From Infirmifilum lucidum (GTDB lineage Archaea; Thermoproteota; Thermoprotei; Thermofilales; Thermofilaceae): a stretch of 64,000 bases of DNA. Numbering within the stretch: position 1 is the stretch's first letter; the number at the start of each line of letters is the position of its first letter. The position numbers and the translations under genes were made by a program. Shown here one piece after another: positions 33,535 to 41,187 of the stretch. The notes under the pieces are model-generated. The model saw only the letters and a list, made by a program, of their open reading frames with translations, was not told the DNA's origin and ran no database searches. The stretch spans positions 434,001 to 498,000 of the forward strand of contig NZ_CP062310.1 of the NCBI RefSeq assembly GCF_014876775.1, given 5' to 3'.

Positions 33535-34597
33535 GAGAGTAGCCATTGTAGGAGGGGGGCCTGCTGGTGCTTTCCTCGCCAGGCTACTCGTCGATGCCGG
33601 TTACAAGGTTAAAGTCTTCGAGGGAGCTCCAAGGTATGCCTTCAAGGCTTGTGGCTGGGGAGTGCCTCACACTATTGAAAGAGTGTTCAGGATACCTGAA
33701 GACATAGTGCTAGTGAAGATCACCGGCTATGAGGTATACGTTGGGGAGAGGCTTTCCAAGACTGGCAGGGGGAGATTCTACGGATATATAATCGACAAGG
33801 AGAGGCTTATCAGCTCTCTCCTGGAGGGGGTAGACGTCGAGAGGAGGTGGGTTGATCCTGGGAGACTACACGGCTTTGACCTTGTCGTCGATGCCCGGGG
33901 CCACGCGGCTTATGGCGGCAGGAAAGCGCTAGCGCTCCAAGTTGAGGGCAGAGTCAGGGAGTACCCTGGAGACGCAATTCGAATACACTTCCTACCAGAC
34001 CTGGTCGGGTACGCTTGGGTTTTCCCACTCGGGGATGGTAAAGCAAAGGTTGGCGTTGGGGGAATCGCTGGCAGGGATCGCTTGCTCGGCCATCTGAGAT
34101 CCCTGGCGAGAACTATTGGGCTGGAAACGGGGGGTTCTGTAATGGGTAGTGCTGTCGCCTCGGGCGGGCTACGCCTGGAGGGGGACGGTATAGTCAGGAT
34201 AGGCGAAGCCGCTGGGGCGGTAATGCCTCTCTCAGGAGAGGGCATTAGGCCTTCAATGATCACCGCAAGGGCGCTATTCGAGAGCGTCCTAGGCAGGAGG
34301 AGTTTCCAGGATGTAATCTCGGGCTATGGCCTCGACTTCAATATCCAAGTCCAGCTCGGAGTACTGAGGGCCCTCGAGAGGAGTACTCCTGCTGGTCGGA
34401 TCGAGATATTCGAGAAGGCGCCAGTAGAAGTGCTGGAGTGTGTGACTGCAGGGTGCGTGACTAAGTCCTTTCTAGCTGGGGCTCTTGCGAGGTGGCCGGG
34501 CTTCTTCCTGAAGGTCGCTAGGCTGGGCGGCCTAGGCGGGCTTGCAAGGGGTTCGGGGGGCCTGTTCGCAGGCGATCAAGAAGACGCCACACTCTGA
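33512..34597 (+). CDS. FAD-dependent oxidoreductase, geranylgeranyl reductase-like
   Basis: 361 residues. Dinucleotide-binding VAIVGGGPAGAFLARLL at about 10-26, KACGWGVP near 47-54 (the CxWGxP-type segment of geranylgeranyl reductases), and RIGEAAGAVMPLSGEGI near 230-246. Probably saturates isoprenoid chains of membrane lipids or quinones. It follows the two prenyltransferases by several kilobases, so the link is weak. ATG 33512 is preferred to GTG 33506; both lie inside the end of the DUF488 gene. It overlaps the convergent methyltransferase gene by 66 bases. Confidence 0.72.
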   Translation: MSTRGGVERVAIVGGGPAGAFLARLLVDAGYKVKVFEGAPRYAFKACGWGVPHTIERVFRIPEDIVLVKITGYEVYVGERLSKTGRGRFYGYIIDKERLISSLLEGVDVERRWVDPGRLHGFDLVVDARGHAAYGGRKALALQVEGRVREYPGDAIRIHFLPDLVGYAWVFPLGDGKAKVGVGGIAGRDRLLGHLRSLARTIGLETGGSVMGSAVASGGLRLEGDGIVRIGEAAGAVMPLSGEGIRPSMITARALFESVLGRRSFQDVISGYGLDFNIQVQLGVLRALERSTPAGRIEIFEKAPVEVLECVTAGCVTKSFLAGALARWPGFFLKVARLGGLGGLARGSGGLFAGDQEDATL

Positions 34598-35221
34598 GCA
34601 CTCCTCCTCTATGTACCGTCTCGGCTCGCCCTCCGGGACTGTTAGGGGCTCGTAGTCTAGGGTCGACGCCCTGCCCCTTACGGCGAAGCCGGACGCGAGG
34701 AGGATTTCTTCGACTTCGCGTCTCGTGTAGAACCTTGCTTTCGAGAGTACCGGGTCTGCTCTCTCTGCGGCGAGCCTCATGTAGAGCCGCCCCCAGGGGC
34801 TCTCCCTCTCTATGGACAGAACCACTAGTACTCCTTTCTCTTTGAGCAAGCTCCCTATGGCCTTAAATATACTGCTGGGGTCTTCGAGAAACTCCACTAC
34901 AGTCACCATGTAGGCGAAGTCCACTGATCTGCTCCTGAGCGGCGGGTACTCGCCTACGCCTACAATCGAGTGCATGCACCTCTCTCTAGCGAGTCGTAAC
35001 ATGGACTCAGAGGGGTCTAAACACACGATCTCCCGATTCCTGGAGAGCTTTTCCGCGAAGACTCCGGTGCCGGCTCCCACGTCTATCCCGGTGCCCTCGG
35101 GCAGGTACGTTTCTAGGAGTTTTGCCTCTGCCTCAAGGACGACTTTGCCCGCGTCGGTTCTATACCAGGAGTCGTAGGCTTCAGCGTTCTCCGAGAAAAC
35201 CCGGATTACTTCTTCGCTCAC
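34532..35221 (-). CDS. Class I SAM-dependent methyltransferase
   Basis: 229 residues with motif I IDVGAGTGVFAEKL near 46-59, the acidic residue after strand 2 (VCLDPS) and motif IV-like region VDFAYMVTVVEFLEDP. Substrate unknown; the UbiE/small-molecule type is more likely than RNA. GTG start. The 66-base tail overlap with the flavoprotein gene on the other strand is long for this region. Confidence 0.78.
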   Translation of the reverse strand: MSEEVIRVFSENAEAYDSWYRTDAGKVVLEAEAKLLETYLPEGTGIDVGAGTGVFAEKLSRNREIVCLDPSESMLRLARERCMHSIVGVGEYPPLRSRSVDFAYMVTVVEFLEDPSSIFKAIGSLLKEKGVLVVLSIERESPWGRLYMRLAAERADPVLSKARFYTRREVEEILLASGFAVRGRASTLDYEPLTVPEGEPRRYIEEECSECGVFLIACEQAPRTPCKPA

Positions 35222-35251
35222 GTGAGCATTACCCGTGGTAAGGGTAAAGCT

Positions 35252-35974
35252 TTACGGTGCCACAGTATAGTAGACGCGCTTGCGCTTCGCGCCCTTGCTC
35301 TCTGTCTTCTGGAGTATGACCTCTCCGACTTCACAAGTATTCTTGACGTGGGGGCCGCCGTCTGCCTGGATGTCTATACCAGGAATCTCTACTACTCTTA
35401 TCTCATCCACTTCTGGCGGGAGCCTGCCAGCTAGCTTCACGATGCCCGGGATCTTTAGGGCTTCGTCCCTCTTCAGCCAGTATACCTTCACCTCTATACA
35501 CTTCTTCAAGATGCCGTTGGTCTCGGCTATGGCTTCGGCGAGAGCCGCTTTCCAGTCGACTACACCCGGTAGGTCGAAGTCGTCGCGCGCGCCTTCAGGC
35601 TGGATGTGCCCGCCAGTGACCATGGCCCCGTACCTGTTGTAGAGGACTGCCGCTAGGACGTGGCTGGCGGTGTGCAGCCTCATCATCCTGTACCTCCGCT
35701 CCCAGTCCAGCAACCCTTTCACGCGTGCTCCGGGCTGGAGGTTTAGCGGGGTTGAGACCACGTGTGCCACGTCTCCGCTTTCTTCTACGGCCTGGAGTAC
35801 CTCAACTCTCTCGCCAGTTGGGAGCTCGAGCCAGCCCTTGTCTGTGTCCAGGCCACCGCTCGGCCCGGGGTGAAATGCTGTCTGGTCAAGGAAAACCTTG
35901 TTGCCTTCAATCCTAGTGACAGTAGCCTCAAACTCTCTCATGTAGCTGTCAAACTGGTAGAGTAGCTTCGGCAT
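35252..35974 (-). CDS. alaX: Alanyl-tRNA editing protein AlaX
   Basis: 240 residues. Hydrolyses mischarged Ser- or Gly-tRNA(Ala). The zinc site appears as HTASHVLAAVL near residue 100 and GGPHVKNTCEVG near 208-219, with the AlaRS-like N-terminal barrel (FHPGPSGGLDTDKG). This is the longer AlaX-M/L form without a C-Ala domain. A TATA box at 35998-36007 sits 28 bases before the ATG. A box C/D sRNA lies immediately upstream of this promoter. Confidence 0.92.
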   Translation of the reverse strand: MPKLLYQFDSYMREFEATVTRIEGNKVFLDQTAFHPGPSGGLDTDKGWLELPTGERVEVLQAVEESGDVAHVVSTPLNLQPGARVKGLLDWERRYRMMRLHTASHVLAAVLYNRYGAMVTGGHIQPEGARDDFDLPGVVDWKAALAEAIAETNGILKKCIEVKVYWLKRDEALKIPGIVKLAGRLPPEVDEIRVVEIPGIDIQADGGPHVKNTCEVGEVILQKTESKGAKRKRVYYTVAP

Positions 35975-36021
35975 TGGTTAACCCACCTCTGAGGGCGTTA
36001 TAATACTTTTCCAAAAGGGAG

Positions 36022-36084
36022 AAGTTCAGTCCGCGGTAATCCGGCTCACCGGTCGCCGGGGGGCAAGCGAAGTCATCATCGTGT
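36022..36084 (-). ncRNA. Box C/D sRNA overlapping a stop codon, guide against the 16S 530 loop
   Basis: Minus strand: extended C box GATGATGA (36080-36073), 43 bases, D box CTGA (36029-36026); a GGTGAGC C'-like element lies between. The guide before the D box ends GGATTACCGCGGA, whose complement contains CCGCGGUAAU, the universal 16S 530-loop sequence. By the N+5 rule the 2'-O-methylation target would be C528 (E. coli numbering). The C box contains the TGA stop of the PurM-ThiN gene, an arrangement described for crenarchaeal C/D sRNAs. The second guide's target was not found. Confidence 0.68.
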
Positions 36085-37488
36085 ATTAGGTGGCTCGGGG
36101 CTTGATAAAGTCTTCCTCCGGTTCAAAGCCTCCCTTATTATCTCGACGAGGGCCGTGGGCGTCTCCGCTAGAATAACGAGGGAGGGCTCCAGATTGGGCA
36201 CGTTGGAGTAGTAGAACGCTACTCCTCTCGCCCCACTAGCTATAGCGTAGCTTACTGGGCACTCAGAGTGCACGCCCGAGACGACAACGGGCACTATGCC
36301 CATGCTCCTTAGGGCTTCCAGGAACAGGGGGTCAGGCCTCAGGTTTATCGCGGAGCGTAGCCTTGGGTCGAGCTTCGAGGCTTCGATGAGGACTCTTGCC
36401 AGGTGCCTCGAAGCGCCGTAAGCAACTCTGCCGCACACTCTCAATCCACGGGGCGTCCTCACTATCCTGCCCTCGATTGCGGCTACATCCTCTGGTTTCT
36501 CGGGCCTTGTCCTCGCAAAGGCTATATTCGACCCGACCTCCGGCACTAACTGCTCAAAGCCGGGCGTCTTTAGGAGGCTCCTAGCCGCGAGCTCGACTTG
36601 CGCTAGCTCAAATTCCCCTGGCGTGTACGGGTTGTAGAGTTCAACGAGGGGGCTTGGCAGCGGTTCCACGTAGACCGACGACTTGTAGACCACCCCGACG
36701 CCCTCCTGTTTAACGTAGCCGATCCTGGCGCACGCAATGTTGCCGTCGTTACAAACAGCCTCGAGTTTTGCTGGCTCGTCGGTGAATGCGAGTAGCACGC
36801 CGTACGTTGGGGCAGTAAGGGGGTCTAGCTCTGGTGGTAGCCCGGGGTAGACCTTAATCCCGTCAGCTTGAACTTCGATCTGTAGGCCGTAGAAGTGGCT
36901 AACCTCGAGTAGAGCCCCGAGCACGCCGCCCTCCGAGACGTCGTGCATGAACTTAACCTCGGGGACTCTCTGGAGCAAGAGGGCATAGTCCAGCGGGGTC
37001 ATCTCTCTCAGAGGAACCTCACTGCCGAGGAGCCAGGCTGCCTCGGCCCCGACAACCCCCAGGGCGTATATAGAGTCACCTGTGCTCGGCGGCTTACGGT
37101 CGCGCACCCTCCTACCAATCACTGTTGAGACGGCCAGGGGGTACTCTATGCCCTCGTACCGGGCTGTGTGGCCACCAACGAGCTTAACTCCGTACCGCCT
37201 GCACTCGTCTGCAAACGCTTTTATGACCAGGCTCGCCTCCTCATCGGTGGAAGTAGGGGGCATCGTCAGGCTTAGAAACGCGTAGAGCGGTTGAGCGTGT
37301 GCCACGGCGACGTTGGAGGCAGAGTAGTGGAACGCGAAGAAGCCGAGGGCTTCTAGGGGGACTCCTACCGCGGGGTTTGTTGATGCTACGAGGTCTCCTT
37401 CAACAGTGTTGGCGTCTAAGCTGGGAGCTATTCCTACTTCCCTGAGGGTTCCGAGCAGCTCGTTTAGTGGGATTTTTCCAAGCTTCAT
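36076..37488 (-). CDS. PurM/HypE-like (AIR synthase) domain fused to a ThiN thiamin-phosphate synthase domain
   Basis: 470 residues. Residues 1-285 show the AIR synthase superfamily fold: KLVGGHTARY near 102-111 and FMHDVSEGGVLGALLEV near 180-196. This superfamily includes PurM, HypE and thiamin-monophosphate kinase ThiL. Residues ~300-455 match ThiN (LVPEVGSNIAFA, DVAAIEGRIV, VAYGASRHLARVL, RLRSAINLRPDP), which joins the thiamin pyrimidine and thiazole. The fusion could make thiamin phosphate and phosphorylate it, or act as a sensor. A TATA box (37512-37520) lies 28 bases before the ATG. Its stop lies in a C/D sRNA. Confidence 0.75.
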   Translation of the reverse strand: MKLGKIPLNELLGTLREVGIAPSLDANTVEGDLVASTNPAVGVPLEALGFFAFHYSASNVAVAHAQPLYAFLSLTMPPTSTDEEASLVIKAFADECRRYGVKLVGGHTARYEGIEYPLAVSTVIGRRVRDRKPPSTGDSIYALGVVGAEAAWLLGSEVPLREMTPLDYALLLQRVPEVKFMHDVSEGGVLGALLEVSHFYGLQIEVQADGIKVYPGLPPELDPLTAPTYGVLLAFTDEPAKLEAVCNDGNIACARIGYVKQEGVGVVYKSSVYVEPLPSPLVELYNPYTPGEFELAQVELAARSLLKTPGFEQLVPEVGSNIAFARTRPEKPEDVAAIEGRIVRTPRGLRVCGRVAYGASRHLARVLIEASKLDPRLRSAINLRPDPLFLEALRSMGIVPVVVSGVHSECPVSYAIASGARGVAFYYSNVPNLEPSLVILAETPTALVEIIREALNRRKTLSSPEPPNTR

Positions 37489-37516
37489 CGCTTAAGAGAG
37501 AGCGCCAGGCCTATAA

Positions 37517-37801
37517 TTATTGCACCCAGGGGAACGGGTAGCCTTTCTCCTTGAGCTTCCTGAGCTCCTCCGAGAGCTTCCTCTCGATTTCCTCTACCTT
37601 AACGGGGGGCGGGTAGAGCACTAGAGACACGCCGATAACTAGGAGTACTAGGAGGAAGGAGCCTACTGTGGCAAGGGCAGTCAGCTTCAAGACAAGCATG
37701 CTTGTCTCATCGCCCGCGAAGAATAGAGCATACGTGTAAGTTGCTCCGATGGAGAGTGAGAGTAGCGTGAGTACTATGCCTACAAGCCTGTCCTTGTCCA
37801 C
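37517..37801 (-). CDS. Hypothetical two-helix membrane protein
   Basis: 94 residues with two transmembrane helices (about 7-29 and 38-62) and a charged C-terminal helix likely exposed to the cytoplasm (EIERKLSEELRKLKEKG). Not recognised. The GTG start directly abuts the stop of the PLD gene, so the two are probably coexpressed and may work at the membrane together. Confidence 0.6.
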   Translation of the reverse strand: MDKDRLVGIVLTLLSLSIGATYTYALFFAGDETSMLVLKLTALATVGSFLLVLLVIGVSLVLYPPPVKVEEIERKLSEELRKLKEKGYPFPWVQ

Positions 37802-38383
37802 CTACTCACCCCGCCATATCGACATGAAGTACGATGCATCAGCAGCCGCGATTTCCGGGTTGTCGATGAGGACACTTGCCTCGTGGTTGCGCATCATCGC
37901 CATGTAGCTCCAGTTATGTGAGCCTACTATCACGTACCTCCCGTCTACTATCACCAGCTTGGCGTGAGTCGTCTTAGCCCTAGTGTCGAACCTCACAGAG
38001 ACCCCGTTGTCCAGGAGCCTGCGATAGGTGAGCTCGTTCACGTCAATAGTGTTCTCTAGGACTACCTTCACGTCAACCCCTCTCTTAGCCTTTGATATGA
38101 GGATCTCCACTATTCTCGATATTTCGTCAGTGTCGCTCTTAAACTCGAACATTGCAATGTATATTGACTTGTTAGCCTTTGAGAGAAGATCCAAGAGAGT
38201 GGGGTAGTAGTCTCTATCATTTATTATTTTTACTCTTACTCCGGCATACGTTGCTGGGGCCTCTAGCGGTGCGGGAGCCTGGTACTTGCTCCCGAGGTAG
38301 AGGCCGGCTAGAAACGCTAAACCCGAAAGTAACAGCACCAGTACTAGTATCGAGCCTGTGGACGAGCGACGAGCTCCCGGCAT
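37802..38383 (-). CDS. Membrane-anchored phospholipase D-family nuclease
   Basis: 193 residues. One N-terminal helix (about 11-31) anchors a single-HKD PLD domain; the motif is HAKLVIVDGRYVIVGSHNW near residues 140-158. Single-HKD members such as Nuc act as dimers on DNA or phosphodiesters, here probably outside the cell. A TATA box (TTTATAAA, 38407-38414) lies 27 bases before the ATG, indicating a leaderless start. Confidence 0.82.
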   Translation of the reverse strand: MPGARRSSTGSILVLVLLLSGLAFLAGLYLGSKYQAPAPLEAPATYAGVRVKIINDRDYYPTLLDLLSKANKSIYIAMFEFKSDTDEISRIVEILISKAKRGVDVKVVLENTIDVNELTYRRLLDNGVSVRFDTRAKTTHAKLVIVDGRYVIVGSHNWSYMAMMRNHEASVLIDNPEIAAADASYFMSIWRGE

Positions 38384-38431
38384 ACAAGAGTAAGTAGTTC
38401 TCCAAATTTATAAATTGTTTTTCTTATGCCA

Positions 38432-39208
38432 TCAATCGAGCTTAACCCTCCCTGAGAGTCGTTCTTTAAGCCTTGAGAGAATCTCTCTGTGAACCTCTTG
38501 TATTGGTCTGTTGCCGTCTACTACGAGGAATATGTCGTCGTAGTCTTTAGCTAGCTGGAGGTACCTTTCACGCACCTTGGCCATGAAGCCTGGATCCTCG
38601 AATCGCGTCACCTCGCCTCTAGCCTTTAGCCTCCTGTGGGCCTCCTCTGGGGTCACGTCCAGCAGTACAACCACGTCAGGCAACCGTATAGACCTGTTTA
38701 TAGCGAGGATGAACTCTTCGGGCAACCCCCTCGCAACCTGGTACGCGAGGCTGGCGAACACAGATCGGTCGGAGAGCACTATCTTGCCGGCTTCTAGGGA
38801 CGGCAGCACGACTTCCTTCTGCAGGATTATCCTGTCGGCGGCGAAGAGGTAGGCCTCGGCGTCGGGATCTAGGTCGTGCTTGTAGAGGAAGTCCTTGATT
38901 GCCTTGACCCACGGCTCCCTGACTAGCACCACGTCGAAGCCCTTCTTCAACAGGTAGTCGTAGAGAATGACTGCCTGTGTTGTCTTGCCGCTACCGTCAA
39001 TGCCCTCGAAGACGATGTAAAGCCCTCCTGGCGTTACCCGCCTCTGGGGTAGTGCGAGTTGCTTCTTCTGCGTTTCGACGAGGCCATGTTTCGGGCAGTA
39101 GTACTCGATGATGACTTCTCCGCTGAGCGTTAGTGTGCGGACAACCCGTGGTCTTACGTAGTCCCCACATGAGGGACAGAACACTCTGTCTTTAACGTCG
39201 TCGGACAT
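38432..39208 (-). CDS. tmk: Thymidylate kinase with N-terminal zinc ribbon
   Basis: Phosphorylates dTMP to dTDP. From ATG 39208 it has 258 residues. A zinc-ribbon-like module (CPSCG near 11 and YCPKH near 37) precedes the kinase, which shows VFEGIDGSGKTTQ near 66, a DR motif (LSDRSVFASLAYQ) and a LID-like Arg-rich region (RLKARGEVTR). Typical Tmk is about 200 residues, so the extension is unusual. A GTG at 39253 extends the frame but lies upstream of the TATA-like element near 39240, so the shorter start is preferred. Confidence 0.85.
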   Translation of the reverse strand: MSDDVKDRVFCPSCGDYVRPRVVRTLTLSGEVIIEYYCPKHGLVETQKKQLALPQRRVTPGGLYIVFEGIDGSGKTTQAVILYDYLLKKGFDVVLVREPWVKAIKDFLYKHDLDPDAEAYLFAADRIILQKEVVLPSLEAGKIVLSDRSVFASLAYQVARGLPEEFILAINRSIRLPDVVVLLDVTPEEAHRRLKARGEVTRFEDPGFMAKVRERYLQLAKDYDDIFLVVDGNRPIQEVHREILSRLKERLSGRVKLD

Positions 39209-39285
39209 ACCCCCACTCAATGCCACGTGAGGTAATGTTATTTTCGCCCCCACTATTGATAGAACATTGTTTTACTCAATAAAAA

Positions 39286-39295
39286 CATATTTATA
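39286..39295 (+). promoter_or_regulatory. TATA box of the RadA-paralogue/nuclease cassette
   Basis: CATATTTATA centred 27 bases before GTG 39318, a strong leaderless promoter for four overlapping genes running to 41671. Confidence 0.5.
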
Positions 39296-39317
39296 CTAGG
39301 CTACCCAGTGCTTTATT

Positions 39318-39695
39318 GTGGACGAGTTTACCAGGATATTGTTCTGGGTCTGGAAGATAGGAGAGAGCGAGAAGAGCCTGGTAGAGGTTTCGAGGAATTC
39401 TAGTAAGGCTCGGGAGGCTATAGAGCTCCTCCAGAAGTACTCACTGGTAAAAGTAAGGAAGAAAGGTAGAGTCTTCCTGATCTCACTATCGGAGAAAGGG
39501 TTCGGGGTCTACAGGAAGATCAGAGAGATGCGGGAGTTGATCGGGCTAGATGCGCGCCTGGTGCAGCAGGCGGAGAACACAGCAAGCGCCCTCGAGCCCG
39601 TAGCACCAGGAGCGGGGGCTGTGCCGTCCTTCCTAGCGGGTAACCCCTGGCTAGAGGTTCTGGCGAAGAGGGGGCGTGAGAGGCTGGGACTGTGA
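39318..39695 (+). CDS. Winged-helix DNA-binding protein, first gene of the RadA-paralogue cassette
   Basis: 125 residues with a MarR/PadR-like winged helix over residues 1-75 (SLVEVSRNSSKAREAIELL as recognition region, KVRKKGRVFLISLSEKG as wing). A Pro/Ala-rich linker and a C-terminal helix follow. It could regulate the cassette or bind DNA as a structural partner of the downstream recombination proteins. Overlaps the next gene by four bases (GTGA), so translation is coupled. GTG start fixed by the TATA box. Confidence 0.68.
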   Translation: MDEFTRILFWVWKIGESEKSLVEVSRNSSKAREAIELLQKYSLVKVRKKGRVFLISLSEKGFGVYRKIREMRELIGLDARLVQQAENTASALEPVAPGAGAVPSFLAGNPWLEVLAKRGRERLGL

Positions 39696-40240
39696 GCAGG
39701 GTAGTCTTGATAGGTAGGGAGCAGTTCTCGAGAACACACCTCAAGGTGTTCAGGGACGTAGAGATACGCTCGATGTTCGGTGAGCTCGCAGAAGAAGTCC
39801 TAGCTATTACCCGCGAGACCACCGTGCTCTACCTCCCACTCAGCGTCTCCGTCGAGTTTTGTGGTAGGAGCGTTTACCTGCCAGCTGGAGTTAGCCTTGC
39901 GAGCGGAGTATACCTGGACGTGCCTGGGGGCCTTTACGTGCCAGAGTTGCTCGACGAAGAGTTTCTCGAGTTCCTGCTCTTCGACCTCCCGCGTAGCCTC
40001 GATGAAGCCAGGCGTCCCGTGGTCGTAGAGGACATCGACCAGAGGTTTACGAGAGACGTTCGCGAAGGCGTGCTGTACGCACTAGACATCCTTTCGAGGA
40101 TATCTGTAACTTACCGCGTCCCAGTGCTAGTATACGGTGACAGGAGCCTGGAGGGGGCCTGGAGCTTCGCCAGGCGCTTGGCCTGTGGTGACAAGGGTTT
40201 GTGCTCCCTGGATGGCGAGCCGTTCTGCGGTGGGCCTTGA
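39692..40240 (+). CDS. Unknown protein with a RecA-like C-terminal segment
   Basis: 182 residues, no confident family. The segment at about 108-150 (RRPVVVEDIDQRF, then a helix ending RISVTYRVPVLVYG) resembles the Walker B strand, helix and next strand of RadA, compared with the downstream paralogue's LVVIDS ... LYGTVTVITN. No Walker A is visible. It may be an inactive RecA-fold partner comparable in concept to non-catalytic recombination mediators; this is inference from a short match. Cysteines near the end (ACGDKGLC) are notable. Couples to the RadA paralogue through a TGATG overlap. Confidence 0.5.
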   Translation: MSRVVLIGREQFSRTHLKVFRDVEIRSMFGELAEEVLAITRETTVLYLPLSVSVEFCGRSVYLPAGVSLASGVYLDVPGGLYVPELLDEEFLEFLLFDLPRSLDEARRPVVVEDIDQRFTRDVREGVLYALDILSRISVTYRVPVLVYGDRSLEGAWSFARRLACGDKGLCSLDGEPFCGGP

Positions 40241-41187
40241 TGCACGACATCGATGAACTTGCCGGTGTGGAGAACATCGGCAAGGTCACCATCGCCAAGC
40301 TTAAGGCTCTGGGGATCGAGCACGTCGAGGATCTAGTTCTCTTCAACCCCGAGGAGCTCGAGGAGCTGGCTGGAATCGATTTTGAACGTGCACTTAGGAT
40401 CGTTCGTGCAGCCAGGCGCATTGCGGGGTGGGAGACAAAAGCATATACTGGGAGGGAGTACGCCGCACTCCTCCAAAAGAGAGACGCGCTGTCGTCGGGC
40501 GTGGCTTCTATTGATGAACTAATGGGAGGCGGCTTCACGGTCTACGATATCTACGAGTTCGCGGGCGAGTTCGGCACGGGCAAGACACAGCTATGCCACC
40601 AGCTCGCAGTCACGGTTCAGCTCCCCCCGGCTAGGGGCGGTCTCGGGGGTGGAGCAGTCTACGTGGACACGGAGGGAACCTTCAGCCCCGAGAGAATAGA
40701 GGGCATCGGGGAGAGGTTTGGCGTGGAGGATCCTTTGTCGGGAATATACGTCGTAAGGCCTCTTAGCGTCGACGAGCTCGAGGAATTCGTCGTGAGGGGC
40801 CTGCCAAAGGTTCTCAAGTCTGGGGCCCGGCTAGTGGTGATAGACAGCGTCATCGCCCTGTACAGGGCCCAGTTCCGGGGGAGGGAGTGGCTTGCCATGA
40901 GGCAGCAGCGCATCAACTACATGCTCGACTGGCTGAAGAGGCTGTCAAGGCTGTACGGGACTGTGACAGTTATAACAAACCAGGTCGTGAGCGTCCCAAG
41001 CGCGTGGGGCGTGGCGGTAAAACTCCCTGCTGGCGGGAACATTATCGCGCATGCCAGCACGCACCGCTTCCTAATGAAGAGGACTGGTGAGACATTCCTC
41101 GTGGAGGTCTTGGACAGCCCCCGGTTGCCCAGGGGTGCTAGCGCGGAGTTTGCAATAGCTAGGGACGGCCTCCGAGATGCCAGGTAG
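40240..41187 (+). CDS. RadA paralogue lacking the FxxA polymerisation motif
   Basis: 315 residues from ATG 40240, overlapping the previous stop. Helix-hairpin-helix domain at 1-60 (LAGVENIGKVTIAKLKALG), Walker A GEFGTGKT at 109-116, Walker B LVVIDS, then NQV and PAGGNIIAHA near loop L2. It is a full two-domain RadA relative, unlike the single-domain RadB or aRadC types. The linker position that reads FITA in the canonical RadA at 48 kb reads AYTG here (68-71), so standard filament assembly is doubtful. Probably a recombination mediator. It overlaps the nuclease gene by 11 bases. Confidence 0.85.
   Translation: MHDIDELAGVENIGKVTIAKLKALGIEHVEDLVLFNPEELEELAGIDFERALRIVRAARRIAGWETKAYTGREYAALLQKRDALSSGVASIDELMGGGFTVYDIYEFAGEFGTGKTQLCHQLAVTVQLPPARGGLGGGAVYVDTEGTFSPERIEGIGERFGVEDPLSGIYVVRPLSVDELEEFVVRGLPKVLKSGARLVVIDSVIALYRAQFRGREWLAMRQQRINYMLDWLKRLSRLYGTVTVITNQVVSVPSAWGVAVKLPAGGNIIAHASTHRFLMKRTGETFLVEVLDSPRLPRGASAEFAIARDGLRDAR

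Noticed and set aside
39100-39135. GATGATGA followed closely by CTGA on the plus strand
   Set aside because: Only eight bases separate the boxes, too short for a guide, and the site lies inside the thymidylate kinase gene on the other strand.
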